From assembly GCF_000001735.4 (NCBI RefSeq), contig NC_003076.8:18107835-18171834 (forward strand): 64,000 bases of DNA. The letters run 5' to 3'. The notes beneath the pieces were generated by a model that ran no database searches, had not been told where the DNA came from, and was given only the letters and a program-made list of their open reading frames with translations. Below are positions 28,550-39,068 of this stretch, piece by piece. The number at the start of each line of letters is the position of its first letter. Within the stretch, counting starts at the first letter, position 1. Both the position numbers and the translations under genes were made by a program. The stretch comes from Arabidopsis thaliana. Taxonomy: Eukaryota > Streptophyta > Magnoliopsida > Brassicales > Brassicaceae.

Positions 28550-28964
28550 ATGGTAACGTTTGCGTTTCTATGAGAATACGTAAACGCAAAGAATCTGAGA
28601 CTGAGAGTTTCATTTTGGTTACACATTGTTGCATTCGATATTTTTTTCTATGAAATAATTTGATTTCGATTAGTTTGACCTTGCATCAATTATTGATAAA
28701 AGTGATTACGATTAATAACACTATCTCCTTTATAACCTACCACCTAAGACTTTTGGTCAACTACTAGATCAATGAGACTTCCACATGTTTTATTTGGTTA
28801 TGATCTTGAAATAGAAGAAAAAATACAAATCTAAAGATAAATGTTTCTTTCAAAGTAACCACTTTTCACTCTTTTGCTTTATTTTTCTTGTGCAAAAAGT
28901 TCCCAAAGTCTCCGCTTCTCTATTCCAAACAGTTAAAACCCAAAGAAACACATAGTCTCTTCGC
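28550..28964. other. Spacer between TIR genes
   Basis: AT-rich with no coding signal. The segment from about 28860 may be a promoter for a transcript across the foldback that follows, though no clear TATA box was fixed. Confidence 0.35.
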
Positions 28965-28976
28965 TTGACCAAAGCT

Positions 28977-29202
28977 CAAAAAAAGGTCAGAATAATTCAT
29001 ATGAAGTTGTTGAGTGTCCCTAAAAACACGAGATGTCTAATGAAGTCATCAAGCAGCTCGGTAGTCGTGGTCGTGCTTGACCAAAGCTCAATAATGGATC
29101 CAGCACGACCACGACTACCGAGCTGCTTGATGACTTCATTAGACATCTCGTGTTTTTAGGGACACTCAACAATTTCTTATGAATTATTATGACCTTTTTT
29201 TG
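28977..29202. repeat. Near-perfect foldback: 101-bp inverted arms, 24-nt loop, TIR-like sequence
   Basis: Bases 28977-29077 are the reverse complement of 29102-29202 with about three mismatches, and the loop is 29078-29101. Read on the plus strand, the right arm encodes TELLDDFIRHLV, close to the TIR-domain segment DELGDNFIKHLV coded at 58491. In DNA, about 21 of 25 bases match around CATCTCGTGT. A 15-base direct repeat (TTGACCAAAGCTCAA) lies at 28965 and again at 29077. A transcript would fold into a long hairpin and be a substrate for DICER-LIKE enzymes, as in young MIRNA or siRNA loci made by inverted duplication. Expression is not known. Confidence 0.9.
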
Positions 29203-29519
29203 AAAAAAAAGTAGTTAAATCTAAATATCTAATACAAGAATAGTTTAAGGATAGTTTACATTTGTTCATTGAATATAGATGAACAAATATCTAAATATTT
29301 GTCCTATATTTCCAATTTTTCCATAAAAAATAATAAAGAAGACAGTTGCCAAGAGTTGACTTTTGAAATGAATTTTTCCTAAAAAAGAAATAAATGCTTT
29401 GACTTTTGAAATGAATTGGTCCAAAACAAGAAATGAATCTTTTACTTTTCCAGCTTCTTCTTCTCCATATATTCATGAAGAAAAATTAAAGCAAGAAAGT
29501 CTCAACTCTCAACCCTCCC

Positions 29520-30401
29520 ATGGCAGAACCACCACCGTACCAACGTCCTCCTCAAGTATTCATTAGTTTCTATGGAAACGAATCGCGCGACAATTTCATC
29601 AAATATCTTGTGTGGGGATTGAGAGACGAGAGAGTCAACGTTTTCGTAGACAGAGCAGAAGCAAATAGGAGAGACATACGAAATATTTCCACAAAGATCG
29701 AGGAGTCGAATATCGCGGTCGTCATCTTCTCCAAGAGGTATACAGAGTCAGAGATGTGCTTGAACGAGCTTCAAAAGATGTACGAGCACGTAGAACAAAG
29801 CAACCTTAAGGTGATACCTGTCTTCTATGATGTGAGCATAAGCGGTGTAAAGAACCTCGAGGATGAATTCGGTAATCATTTCGAGGAACTGAGGGAGAAA
29901 TACGCAAACGATCCACTCAAGATCTTGAAGTGGGAGGATTCATTGAGTTCAATAGTAGAGCGGACCGGCTTAACCTCCGAAGACCACGGGTAATTATTCT
30001 TTTGATGAAATTTATAAGTAGTGAAAACACAAACTGTTTTGAATTTTCTATGAATTTTTTTTTTAGTCAATTCTTGTTAATTTGTTCTTAGGAAGACTAC
30101 TTATTTGAGCTCATTTAACGGTTTCTTCCTGACATATGTTTGCAGAACGGGTTTAGGTCTTGTGAGGGCAATCGTCACGGCGGTTAAGAGCGAGCTAATG
30201 GACTCTGAAAGACAAAATATTACTAAAGGACAAGTGTTTGTTTTGGCTTCAGCTGCGGTTTTTATCTGTAGTCTCATTGTAGCTCGTTTACTATGCACTG
30301 ATGTGAAAGTTAATAAAGCTGTTAAGTGTTTACTAGGGTTTCCAGTTTTGGCTGGTATCTTGCACCAGCTTTACTGTCTACGGACCCAACCAAACAGATG
30401 A
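29520..30401 (+). CDS. TIR-only protein with membrane tail (likely At5g44910)
   Basis: Two exons, 29520-29989 and 30146-30401, give 241 aa. The TIR domain covers about residues 12-155. Its first motif is altered to FISFYGNESRDNF in place of FINFRG, while MCLNELQKM keeps the catalytic-type glutamate. The second exon starts with an amphipathic segment (LVRAIVTAVKSELMD), then a hydrophobic helix (FVLASAAVFICSLIVARLL) and a second one (CLLGFPVLAGILHQLY). The same tail pattern is found at the end of the double-TIR gene at 57593, so the two share ancestry. It is likely membrane-bound. The TIR assignment is firm; the role is inferred from the family. Confidence 0.87.
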
Positions 30402-30409
30402 TGACCTCT

Positions 30410-30870
30410 TGATTAATCACCAACTTGTGGTCAAATGGCTTTTGATACGATTGGAGAAGCAAGTAAAGAAAAGAAAGAAGCAGAGGCAGTCAACACCGTT
30501 GACTGTGTGTGTTGACTGTGTGATGAGCTGGGAAGGAAAGCAAAGTCTCTGGGCATGACAAAGGGTTTGCGGTTGCAGGCTTGGGAGTATAAATAAGGAG
30601 AGATATCGATTTAGAGAATCTATGCTTATTGTTGATTGTTGTTGAATTGTGTGAGTCTTGCATGAGAGACTTGAGAGTTGAGCTAGTGATGTGCTAGTCT
30701 CTCTCATATGGTGTACTGAGAGCTGACCTAGTGATGTGCTAGTCTCTCTCGTGTATGGTGTGTTAGTGTGTACTGGTTTGGTTAAGGAATCGGAGGTATC
30801 GATATTGGAAACTTAACAGTTTTGCACTGTTTGGCTATAGATTACATCTCTGTTTAGTTGTTTCACTCTT
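30410..30870 (+). mobile_element. Possible solo-LTR-like relic
   Basis: Non-coding stretch with a TATAAATA box near 30590, repeated short motifs (CTAGTGATGTGCTAGTCTCT twice, near 30680 and 30730) and an LTR-like look. No internal domains or paired copy were found in the window. It is an old fossil if it is one at all. Confidence 0.3.
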
Positions 30871-31130
30871 TATAGTTTGTCTTCAAAAACATTATTTACC
30901 CGACCCATGACCCAGGATTTAGAGTATTTGGATCCATTGAGACAATAATGTTGTATAATATTAAAGAAAGACTGAGGATAGGCGCAGACTTGGCATCGAG
31001 CCACTGATTGGTCTGAAGAATTAAAGAATCGTTTCTCTGTAATGTATTTTAAAGGACAAAGTGAGACAACAAAGTCTCTCACCAACTATATTCACTATTT
31101 TTTATTCAGACGAACCTAGACACCATTCCA

Positions 31131-32160
31131 ATGGATGAGCAGGTCCAAGAACCTCTTTCTGATCAGGTGTTTATCAACTTCCGAGGAGATGAGCTGCGCG
31201 AAATCTTTGTCAACCATCTAGAGCTGCAATTAAGAAACGCAGGGATCAACGTCTTCATAGACACTAAAGAGCAGAAAGGGAGAAGACTACAATATCTCTT
31301 CACAAGGATCAAGAAGTCAAAAATCGCGCTTGCTATCTTCTCCAAGAGGTACTGTGAGTCAAAGTGGTGTTTGGATGAGCTTGTGACGATGAATGAACAG
31401 ATGAAGGAAAAGAAACTCGTGGTGATTCCAATCTTCTATAACGTAAGATCGGACGATGTAAAAAGAGCAGCCAATCCCGATGGAGAAGGCAATCTTGATG
31501 GAGAGTTTTCCCTTCCTTTTAAGCAACTGAAGCAAAACCATGCAGGGGAGCCTGAGAGGGTCGAGGGTTGGGAGCGTGCCCTGAGATCTGTGACAAAAAG
31601 AATAGGGTTTTCCCGGTCAAACTCAAAGTACAAGTAATACTTCAAAATACATGTATTCTTGATTATGTTTGGATCTATGCCCGACTGATCTTTGATTAGT
31701 AGATCTCTTTGGTAAGGAGTTTTCCGCAAATCCACCAAGGCACCAACCCACTTGACCGAGCGATATATGCCGAAACTTGACCGCTCGAGTTTTCTTGATG
31801 ATTCTTGTATTATTGATATAACCAAAAAAAAGTAAAAACCTACTTGCATCATCTTCTTCTTTCTCTAACTCATGTTATAATTTTTTTTTTTGCAGACACG
31901 ATACCGATTTTGTTTTGGATATTGTTAAGGAGGTTAAGAAACAGCTAAACATACCAACTGACAACAGTTGGTCAGCTATAGGAGTTGCTTTCTTGGCTAT
32001 AACCATCAACTTGATCTTTAGTTTCTTCATTGCCCCTAAGTATCTCCCTGATCAGAAGTTTTTCCAGACTCCTGAATGGTTCATAGGTACTCTGGCAGTT
32101 GTTCTTGCGTCGTGGTTTTGGTACAAAAATAACCAGAACAAAGCACCACCTCCTTCATAA
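31131..32160 (+). CDS. TIK: TIR-KASH protein TIK (likely At5g44920)
   Basis: Two exons, 31131-31633 and 31896-32160, give 255 aa. TIR domain at about residues 10-165 (FINFRGDELREIF, WCLDELVTM). The second exon codes VLDIVKEVKKQL, then hydrophobic segments (WSAIGVAFLAITINLIFSFF and FIGTLAVVLASWFWY), and ends in a short tail KNNQNKAPPPS. A last membrane helix followed by a very short proline-rich end is the hallmark of plant KASH proteins, which reach SUN proteins in the lumen of the nuclear envelope. A TIR-KASH protein named TIK is known in Arabidopsis and matches this position in the gene order. It would place a TIR domain at the outer nuclear membrane. Confidence 0.88.
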
Positions 32161-32791
32161 GTGGCTTTTGTGCAACTTTATGCTGTTTGTTTGTGTGTTG
32201 TTTAAATGGGGTGTTAAAGATCATTTGGTTGCTTTGTACATTTGTGTGTCTCTTTGTTAATAATTGTGTTGTAATTGTCAGTTACTATTTTAAAGAACAA
32301 ACTTGTGCTTTGTATTACTCTGTTTCTGTTCTCTGTGTAGGCTCTATGACTAGAAATTCTCATTGCCCTAAAAGTCTTTTGCTTCTCCATTGGTTAGCTA
32401 ATAATGTAAATGGTTGATTTCATCACTTGTGTGGTGGTCTTTGAGTATTAGCAAATTAAAAGATAAAATGTACCTCTCTTTGCTTGAATCTCTCTTGATA
32501 TTTAACACTCCCAAAGTCAAAACCCACCAGGAAACGCGCATTCTTGATCAAACCCTTGACCCGGAATTAGAGAGTGATGTGGTTTCTCTTGTTGTTCCTA
32601 TATAAAAAGAAAAGGCTTAGAAAGGCGTACTGAGTCATGTATTTGGGAAAAAACGAAGAACAAAGAATGGTTCTAGTTATAATTTATAAGGACTAAATGA
32701 TCACATTTCTTTACCTTTCCAGTCTTTGATTCATCATTAATAATGATCACATTTTGTTGCTTAGCATGAGCTTGCTAGGCATTTAACCTTA
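32161..32791. other. Convergent spacer between TIK and ARAD2
   Basis: 3' ends of both genes meet here. No other gene is supported; the short plus-strand open frames at 32187 and 32414 are unsupported. Confidence 0.5.
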
Positions 32792-34310
32792 CTAGACACC
32801 ATGGATGATCCCGGTTTGGTTTGAGCATAAACAAGAACATTGAGGGTCACTTCCATCTCTCTTGATCATGCGCTTCTCCCGATTAATCATCAGTTTGATT
32901 AGCGGTATCTTCTTAGTAACTTGTCTCCAGATCTCGTTCACACTTCCATTTAGATGTGTATAGTCAAAATATCGCCTAACCTACACAAACCAAGTCCATA
33001 AACTTCACAAATTGGTTTTCATAAAATCCAAAGAAACTTTCAGAAGACAAATGAAGAAACTCTTCTTACCTCTTTCATAACCTTTTGGTACTTCAAAATC
33101 TTTCCTGGTTTCACTTTCCTCAGCTTCTTAACCACAAACCCTGGTTTCAAAGCGGCATCTCTCCTCAAGAATATAGAGAACTTCCTGTAATCTATGACAT
33201 CTTCAAAAGGTAGCTCAATCCCATCGCTTACAATCACCGGGACACATAAACTAGCAATGGCATCAAATAATCTGCAAGCAGAAGAAGTATCACCAGCTAG
33301 ATGTAGACAAAACTTAGACGTATGCATTCCTTGTTTAACCGCACGCATATTCTCTCTTGACTGTGTTCCGCGTTTGATCACAACATCCTCTTCTTTCTCA
33401 AGCAGCTTGAAAAGCAAATCTCGGACTTTGCCTCCCTATCAAACACACACACACAAACAACAAAGCACATATATTGTTAATAAACCCTTTTCCAAATTCA
33501 AGATCACGAACAATGGAGACCAATAAATCTTACATCTTTGCGATATCGATTTCCCATGAAGAACAACAAGTTGGTCCTCTGCTTAACTCCAAGCTCGCCT
33601 TCATAAGCATCAATCCTATGAGAATAAGGTATGATTACGTCTTTCACAAGCGACCCTTGGTCTGCTCTTAACCGGTCAAAATCCGTCACAAGCAAAACCG
33701 CATTCTTAACCCGATCCATGACCCGTTTCAACGCATTTGGATCACCGGCAACAATCACATGATCCCTCCCATTGTTCCTCCTCCACCATTCTTGACTTTC
33801 TAACCAACTCACCAAACTCTCCTGCATCTCCTCATCACTGTACCCAAACCCGGGCCGACCCGAATCCACAATCAAGCTTAACGAAGAGAAAGCAGAGACG
33901 TAAAACAAATCCGCCTCAGCCGGGTCAAAAACCCTTACAATCGGAGACCCGACTCGTTTAACTTCGGGTCGGGTAAGATCCGAGTAAAGATACCACTCAT
34001 GCATATGCTGATGACCCGGATATTTCAACCCGGTGACGTCATCAGATTTTTCTCCGCCGTGTTGCTCGATAACTCCGTAAGTAAAATTCGTCGGCAATTC
34101 GTACATGTAAACCTTCGTTTTACGAAAATTTCCCGGAAAATGGAAACTTTCTCGAGAATCAACGAGATTGCGTCGAATTGAGCCAGAGTCAGAGTAAAAA
34201 CTTGGGTAGAAGAAAGTATTAACGAAGACGAACACTAAGAAAACAGAGAGAACGGAAACTGTGACCTTCTTCGAAGATGAATTATTGGGTTTTCTGATTT
34301 TGGGGTTCAT
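32792..34310 (-). CDS. ARAD2: ARAD2, GT47 exostosin-family glycosyltransferase (At5g44930)
   Basis: Three exons on the minus strand, 34310-33534, 33435-33070 and 32980-32792, give 443 aa. A type II membrane anchor ([16 protein letters not shown], near residues 20-35) is followed by a GT47 exostosin domain ([49 protein letters not shown]-type core [19 protein letters not shown]). ARAD1 and ARAD2 are Golgi enzymes tied to pectic arabinan synthesis. The frame is clean. A young Copia element lies only 11 bases upstream of the start codon, in the 5' leader and in the same orientation, so the native promoter is now about 4.7 kb away and the 3' LTR is the nearest upstream sequence. Confidence 0.93.
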
Positions 34311-34321
34311 CTTGTAAAATC

Positions 34322-34441
34322 TGTGATAAGAGAGTGAATTGTCTTATTATGATGAATGTGTTACAACATATATAGTACTTAGTCTAGGGTATACACAACT
34401 ACTAATGACAATTATATCCTTAATATATACAACTCCTTATA
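34322..34441 (-). repeat. 3' LTR of the Copia element
   Basis: A 120-bp copy of the 38944-39063 repeat, identical by eye. It lies 11 bases before the ARAD2 start codon. Confidence 0.95.
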
Positions 34442-34448
34442 CACCCCC

Positions 34449-37400
34449 TCAAGATGGAGGTAATTCTTGAACTCCAATCTTGCTATTGAGCTCCGTAAAA
34501 CGTGGACGTGGTAAGGGTTTGGTTAAGGCGTCAGCTAGCTGATCCTTAGTCGAAACATGAGAAACTCGCAATGCTCCGGATTGAATGTAACCTCTGACAA
34601 AGTGATAATCAAGAGCCACATGTTTCATACGAGAATGAAACACCGGGTTCGCGCATAGATATGTGGCGCCAATGTTGTCGCAGTAAATGACCGGGACTGT
34701 GGTTTGTGATATGCCCATTTCCAAAAGAAGAGAGCAGAGCCAACGTAGTTCCGAGGCGGTGTTTGCAACAGCTCGATATTCTGCCTCCGTAGATGAGCGA
34801 GCGACACTTCGTTGTTTCTTTGAGGACCATGATACCGGACTGCCACCAAAATAAACGATGTAGGCATTGGTTGAGAGATATGCATCCAGATCACATCCCC
34901 AATCTGCATCCGAGAAGGCATGTATTGTTAGAGGCGTATCGGAGCGGAGGAAGATCCCATGCGATTTTGTTCCCGCGAGATACCGAAGAATCCGTTTTGC
35001 AGCTTGCCAATGTTCATTGGTTGGACGATGCATGAACTGAGAAAGGCGATTTACCGCAAAAGCTATATCTGGGCGTGTAAACGCAAGGTATTGGAGGCTG
35101 CCAAGGACGGTGCGATACTCCGTTGCATCATCAAGAGCCGTTCCGGAGAGAAGAGAGAGCTTTGGCGTCGGTGACATCGGTGTGGACACGGGCTTTGTAT
35201 CAAGCATATTGTGCTTCTTTAGTAAGTCGGTTATATATTTTCGCTGCATTAGGTGTAAGCCGCGTGAAGTTCTAGTGGCCTCGATCCCCAAGAAATAACT
35301 GAGAGGCCCTAGATCCTTTAGAGAAAACCGACTGGCAAGTGAGGCATTGAAGGCTTGTACAAGAGCGTTTTCTCCTGCAATGATTATGTCATCGACATAT
35401 ACAAGAACATACATGAAGGTATTATGCCGATTATAGATAAATAGAGAGGCATCGGCTAGAGAATTGACAAAACCAGCTTGTAGGAGAAATCGTCGTAGTT
35501 CTTGATACCAAGCCCGAGGAGCTTGTTTGAGGCCGTATAAAGCTTTATTGAGGCGGCAAACATGACTTGGCCGATCACGATCTATAAATCCCGGGGGCTG
35601 CGAAACATACACCTCTTCGTTTAGAGTTCCTTGAAGAAATGCATTGTTGATATCGACTTGATGAATACTCCAATTTCGCTTAACCGCCACCTCTAGAACA
35701 GTACGAATAGTGGTTGACTTTATCACCGGACTAAACGTCTCCGAATAGTCAATGCCATACTGTTGGTTGAAGCCTCGAGCTACAAGTCGCGCCTTATACC
35801 TTGCAATAGAGCCATCAACGTTATATTTAAGCGTGAAAATCCACTTACAAGAAATAACATGTTTAGCTTCCTCCGGTGACACCAAATCCCATGTGTGGTT
35901 TTTCATTTGAGCATTGATCTCCTCTGACATTGCATTTCTCCAATTTGGATCTTTGAGAGCTTGTGCTACTGTCGTCGGTATTGTCGGTTTAGAAGACGTG
36001 AGAGATGTGGTGAGGTTAAATTTGGTTTTAGGTTTTGTGATTTGATTTTTGGCTCGAGTACGCATAGGGTGGTCGTTTTGTGGAGGTGGTGGAAGCGGTG
36101 GATTTTGTGGTAGTGGTGACGGAGTAGGTGAGTGTTGGTGAACGGACGTAGTTGGCGAAGTAGGAGGCGTGGAATTTTGGGATTGATTTGTATTGGTTGG
36201 ATTTGGGCTTTTGCTTAGTGGGCTTGTGTTTTGGTTTGTAGGTGTAGTATGTGGGCTTTGTGAAGTTGGGCCAGAAACACTTACTTGGCCTGTGGAGGAA
36301 ATATTGTCGTCGTTAATGGCGTTTGACGATGATGAAGCGGCGGTCAATGGCACATGCTCTGAAGGTGGAGAGGCAGGAGACGACGGTGAGTGCGGCGGAG
36401 AGTGAAAGATCGGACACAAGGGCAAGGCAGTAGGAGGAGCTATATGAGGCGGTCGTTGTAGAAGCGGGATAACATTGGTGGTGGTCGGTTGAGACATTGT
36501 CTGTGTAGAGTCGGTTTCCGATGTTCGAGGAGAAGCAAACGGAAAACTTGATTCAACAAACTGGACATGCCGAGAAGTGTAGATGCGGTTGGTGGCTATG
36601 TCGAGACACAAATATGCGCTTTGTGTAAGCGAATATCCAAGAAACACACACATCGTTGACCGTGCTTCAAGCTTATTAGTGTTGTACGGACGTAGCCATG
36701 GGTAGCACAAGCAGCCAAATACTCGGAGCTTAAGATAATTAGGACTCATTTGAAAGAGTTTGACATAAGGAGACGTGCCTTGTAAGACCTCCGTTGGCAT
36801 CCTATTGATTAGATACACCGCAGTTGCAAAAGCATACGTCCAAAATGTCTTGGGTAATGACGCATGAGTGAGAAGCGCAAGACCGGTTTCTACGATATGA
36901 CGATGTTTTCGTTCAGCTAACCCATTATGTTCTGGTGTATGAGGCGGGCTTGTGAGATGAGAAATCCCATGAGCAGCAAGAAACGGGCGAAGGCCAATGA
37001 ACTCACCGCCATTGTCAGAGTATAAGGTTCGTATTCGTGACTGAAACCGGTTTTCCACTAAAGCCTTGAAAGCCACAAACACATCTTTCACTTGCGATTT
37101 CTGCTTGAGAGGATACATCCATGTATATCTTGTGAAGTGATCAACAATGACAAGGTAATACTTGTAGTTATCAACTGAAATGCATGGAGACGTCCAAACG
37201 TCGGTGTATAGATACTCAAGAGGTTGAGAAGAGACAATGGTGTTTGTGAAAAATGGTAATTTGTGACTTTTATTGATAGAACAGTCCGAACATGGAAGCT
37301 GTTTTGGAATAGTGTTTGAAAGTGGTAAATGAAAATGAGAAACAACATCTTTTAAAATGGGTAAAGCAGGATGCCCAAGCCGTTGATGCCAAGAAGAGAG

Positions 37401-38798
37401 GTCGGTTTTTGGTGATGGAGACGCGGTAAGGATAGTGATGGATTTCTGGTTAACCGGCCACTCATATAGCTCATTCCTAGTTCTGCCTTGGAGTAATCGG
37501 GCCCCCGTGTTGAGATCCTTCACCTGAAAATGTGCGGGAAAGAATTCCACCGAAACTTGGTTAGCATTACACAGCCGATAAACCGATATAAGATTCTTGC
37601 TAACATTAGGAACATATAAGATATCTTTAAGAGCAAGAGATCGAGATGGTGTAGGGAGTAAAGCTGAACCAGTGTGTGAAATAGGTAGACCCGAACCATC
37701 CGCTATGGTTACTTCTTCTCCACCGGTATAGGGCTGATGCATTGAGAGATTTGCCAAATCCGAGGTGAGATGGTGTGTCGCACCACTATCTAGAACCCAT
37801 GGGTTAAACGGAGGAGCAGTGGCGATGTTAGCTCGTGGTTGCCATGGAGCCATCGGAGAAGGTGAATAACCGTTGGTTGGATAACCGCTAGGCACTGATT
37901 GGGAACCACCACTGCCACCATAGGGCTGAAACTGAGAGCATCGTCGCGCACTATGACCATGTACACCGCAGATTTGACAACGACCTTGATAGCCTTTGCC
38001 TTGAGAGCCACGATTGTTGGAGCGAGACTGTTGTGTTTGATTCTGCTGCCATTGGTTGTTTTGATTGCCACGAGAAGAAGAGCGATTGTTACGGCCGTTG
38101 TTGTTGTTGTTGTAGGAGGCTGCGTTAGCGGTAACCGGAGTAGAGGAATCAGGGACCATCGCTTGGAGTTTAAGCTCAAAGTTAATGAGCTTCTCGTGTA
38201 GCTCTGTGATTGAAGGCGAAATATCACGTCCTTCAATTTGATCAATGACACGCCTATAATCATCGGAGAGACCGCCAAGTATGTACGCGATTTGATCTTC
38301 ATGTGGTATGGCTTCTTCAAGTAGTGCAAGTTGATCAAAACGAGTAGTGAGCCCAAGAACGTAGTCATCAATGGAACGAGAACCTTTCTTCCATTGTTTG
38401 ATTTGTTCACGGATCTGTTGCTTGTGGCCACGGCTAGGATTTGCGTAAGTGTCAACGAGTTTACGCCAGATCTGGGCAGAGGTGGTAGCCTGGGACAAGA
38501 GAGGTTGAACCGCAACAGAGATGGCACCGATGAGGCCAGAGTAAATGAGTTTATCCTGGCGTTTCCAGAGTTTGTATTCTGGATTGGGAGAGGTAACACC
38601 ATGGACAGTGACTGTGGTGTGAGGTTCTTCGATCGAACCATCAACGTAACCGGCGAGGTCATACCCATCCAATAGCGCATGAACTTGACGACGCCACATG
38701 AGAAAGTTTGTTGATGTCAGCTTTGTGACATTGGACATGTTCACATTGAGGAGAGAGGTAGAATCAGCAACAACAACGGTTTCTGAGGAGGAAGACAT
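34449..38798 (-). CDS. Copia gag-pol polyprotein
   Basis: One frame with the likely start at 38798 (MSSSSETVVV). Order: Gag of the UBN2 type, a CCHC knuckle (CQICGVHGHSARRC), an aspartic protease (WVLDSGATHH), integrase (GAG-pre-integrase HQRLGHPALPIL, then YSDNGGEFIG), a proline/serine-rich linker, reverse transcriptase (VYVDDIIIAG) and RNase H (TEAEYRAVANTASELRWL). Integrase before reverse transcriptase marks Ty1/Copia. The Gag frame reads straight into Pol. It is treated as a recent fossil copy that looks whole. Confidence 0.95.
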   Translation of the reverse strand: MSSSSETVVVADSTSLLNVNMSNVTKLTSTNFLMWRRQVHALLDGYDLAGYVDGSIEEPHTTVTVHGVTSPNPEYKLWKRQDKLIYSGLIGAISVAVQPLLSQATTSAQIWRKLVDTYANPSRGHKQQIREQIKQWKKGSRSIDDYVLGLTTRFDQLALLEEAIPHEDQIAYILGGLSDDYRRVIDQIEGRDISPSITELHEKLINFELKLQAMVPDSSTPVTANAASYNNNNNGRNNRSSSRGNQNNQWQQNQTQQSRSNNRGSQGKGYQGRCQICGVHGHSARRCSQFQPYGGSGGSQSVPSGYPTNGYSPSPMAPWQPRANIATAPPFNPWVLDSGATHHLTSDLANLSMHQPYTGGEEVTIADGSGLPISHTGSALLPTPSRSLALKDILYVPNVSKNLISVYRLCNANQVSVEFFPAHFQVKDLNTGARLLQGRTRNELYEWPVNQKSITILTASPSPKTDLSSWHQRLGHPALPILKDVVSHFHLPLSNTIPKQLPCSDCSINKSHKLPFFTNTIVSSQPLEYLYTDVWTSPCISVDNYKYYLVIVDHFTRYTWMYPLKQKSQVKDVFVAFKALVENRFQSRIRTLYSDNGGEFIGLRPFLAAHGISHLTSPPHTPEHNGLAERKHRHIVETGLALLTHASLPKTFWTYAFATAVYLINRMPTEVLQGTSPYVKLFQMSPNYLKLRVFGCLCYPWLRPYNTNKLEARSTMCVFLGYSLTQSAYLCLDIATNRIYTSRHVQFVESSFPFASPRTSETDSTQTMSQPTTTNVIPLLQRPPHIAPPTALPLCPIFHSPPHSPSSPASPPSEHVPLTAASSSSNAINDDNISSTGQVSVSGPTSQSPHTTPTNQNTSPLSKSPNPTNTNQSQNSTPPTSPTTSVHQHSPTPSPLPQNPPLPPPPQNDHPMRTRAKNQITKPKTKFNLTTSLTSSKPTIPTTVAQALKDPNWRNAMSEEINAQMKNHTWDLVSPEEAKHVISCKWIFTLKYNVDGSIARYKARLVARGFNQQYGIDYSETFSPVIKSTTIRTVLEVAVKRNWSIHQVDINNAFLQGTLNEEVYVSQPPGFIDRDRPSHVCRLNKALYGLKQAPRAWYQELRRFLLQAGFVNSLADASLFIYNRHNTFMYVLVYVDDIIIAGENALVQAFNASLASRFSLKDLGPLSYFLGIEATRTSRGLHLMQRKYITDLLKKHNMLDTKPVSTPMSPTPKLSLLSGTALDDATEYRTVLGSLQYLAFTRPDIAFAVNRLSQFMHRPTNEHWQAAKRILRYLAGTKSHGIFLRSDTPLTIHAFSDADWGCDLDAYLSTNAYIVYFGGSPVSWSSKKQRSVARSSTEAEYRAVANTASELRWLCSLLLEMGISQTTVPVIYCDNIGATYLCANPVFHSRMKHVALDYHFVRGYIQSGALRVSHVSTKDQLADALTKPLPRPRFTELNSKIGVQELPPS

Positions 38799-38943
38799 AG
38801 CCGGAAATGATGAAGCTTGAAGAGCAAGCTTGTAGAGAAAGAAGGGGAGCGAGAAGAAGAAGAAAGGTCGAAGAGAGAGGCGGCTCTTTTGTTTTAAAAA
38901 AAAAAAAAAAATTAGGTCTTTTAGAATCACTGCTCTGATACCA

Positions 38944-39063
38944 TGTGATAAGAGAGTGAATTGTCTTATTATGATGAATGTGTTACAACATATATAGTAC
39001 TTAGTCTAGGGTATACACAACTACTAATGACAATTATATCCTTAATATATACAACTCCTTATA
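38944..39063 (-). repeat. 5' LTR of the Copia element
   Basis: A 120-bp repeat matching the copy at 34322-34441, followed (reading plus) by the AAATC target duplication. Confidence 0.95.
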
Positions 39064-39068
39064 AAATC

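Larger units (their letters stand above)
34322..39063 (-). mobile_element. Young full-length Copia (Ty1-type) LTR retrotransposon
   Basis: About 4.74 kb, minus strand. Both 120-bp LTRs (34322-34441 and 38944-39063) appear identical, and a 5-base target duplication AAATC flanks the element (34317-34321 and 39064-39068). A primer binding site TGGTATCAGAGC, complementary to initiator Met-tRNA, lies next to the 5' LTR near 38943, and a purine-rich tract lies next to the 3' LTR near 34450. One long gag-pol frame runs between them. Identical LTRs mean a very recent insertion. It looks whole. It sits in the ARAD2 5' leader. Confidence 0.95.

Noticed and set aside
30870-31085. 71-aa minus-strand frame before TIK
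   Set aside because: No recognisable domain; it lies in the promoter/repeat region.
36193-36405. Glycine/valine-rich open frame antisense to the Copia polyprotein
   Set aside because: Shadow of the proline/serine-rich linker on the other strand.
37899-38675. Plus-strand open frames inside the Copia Gag region
   Set aside because: Antisense shadows of Gag with no domain.
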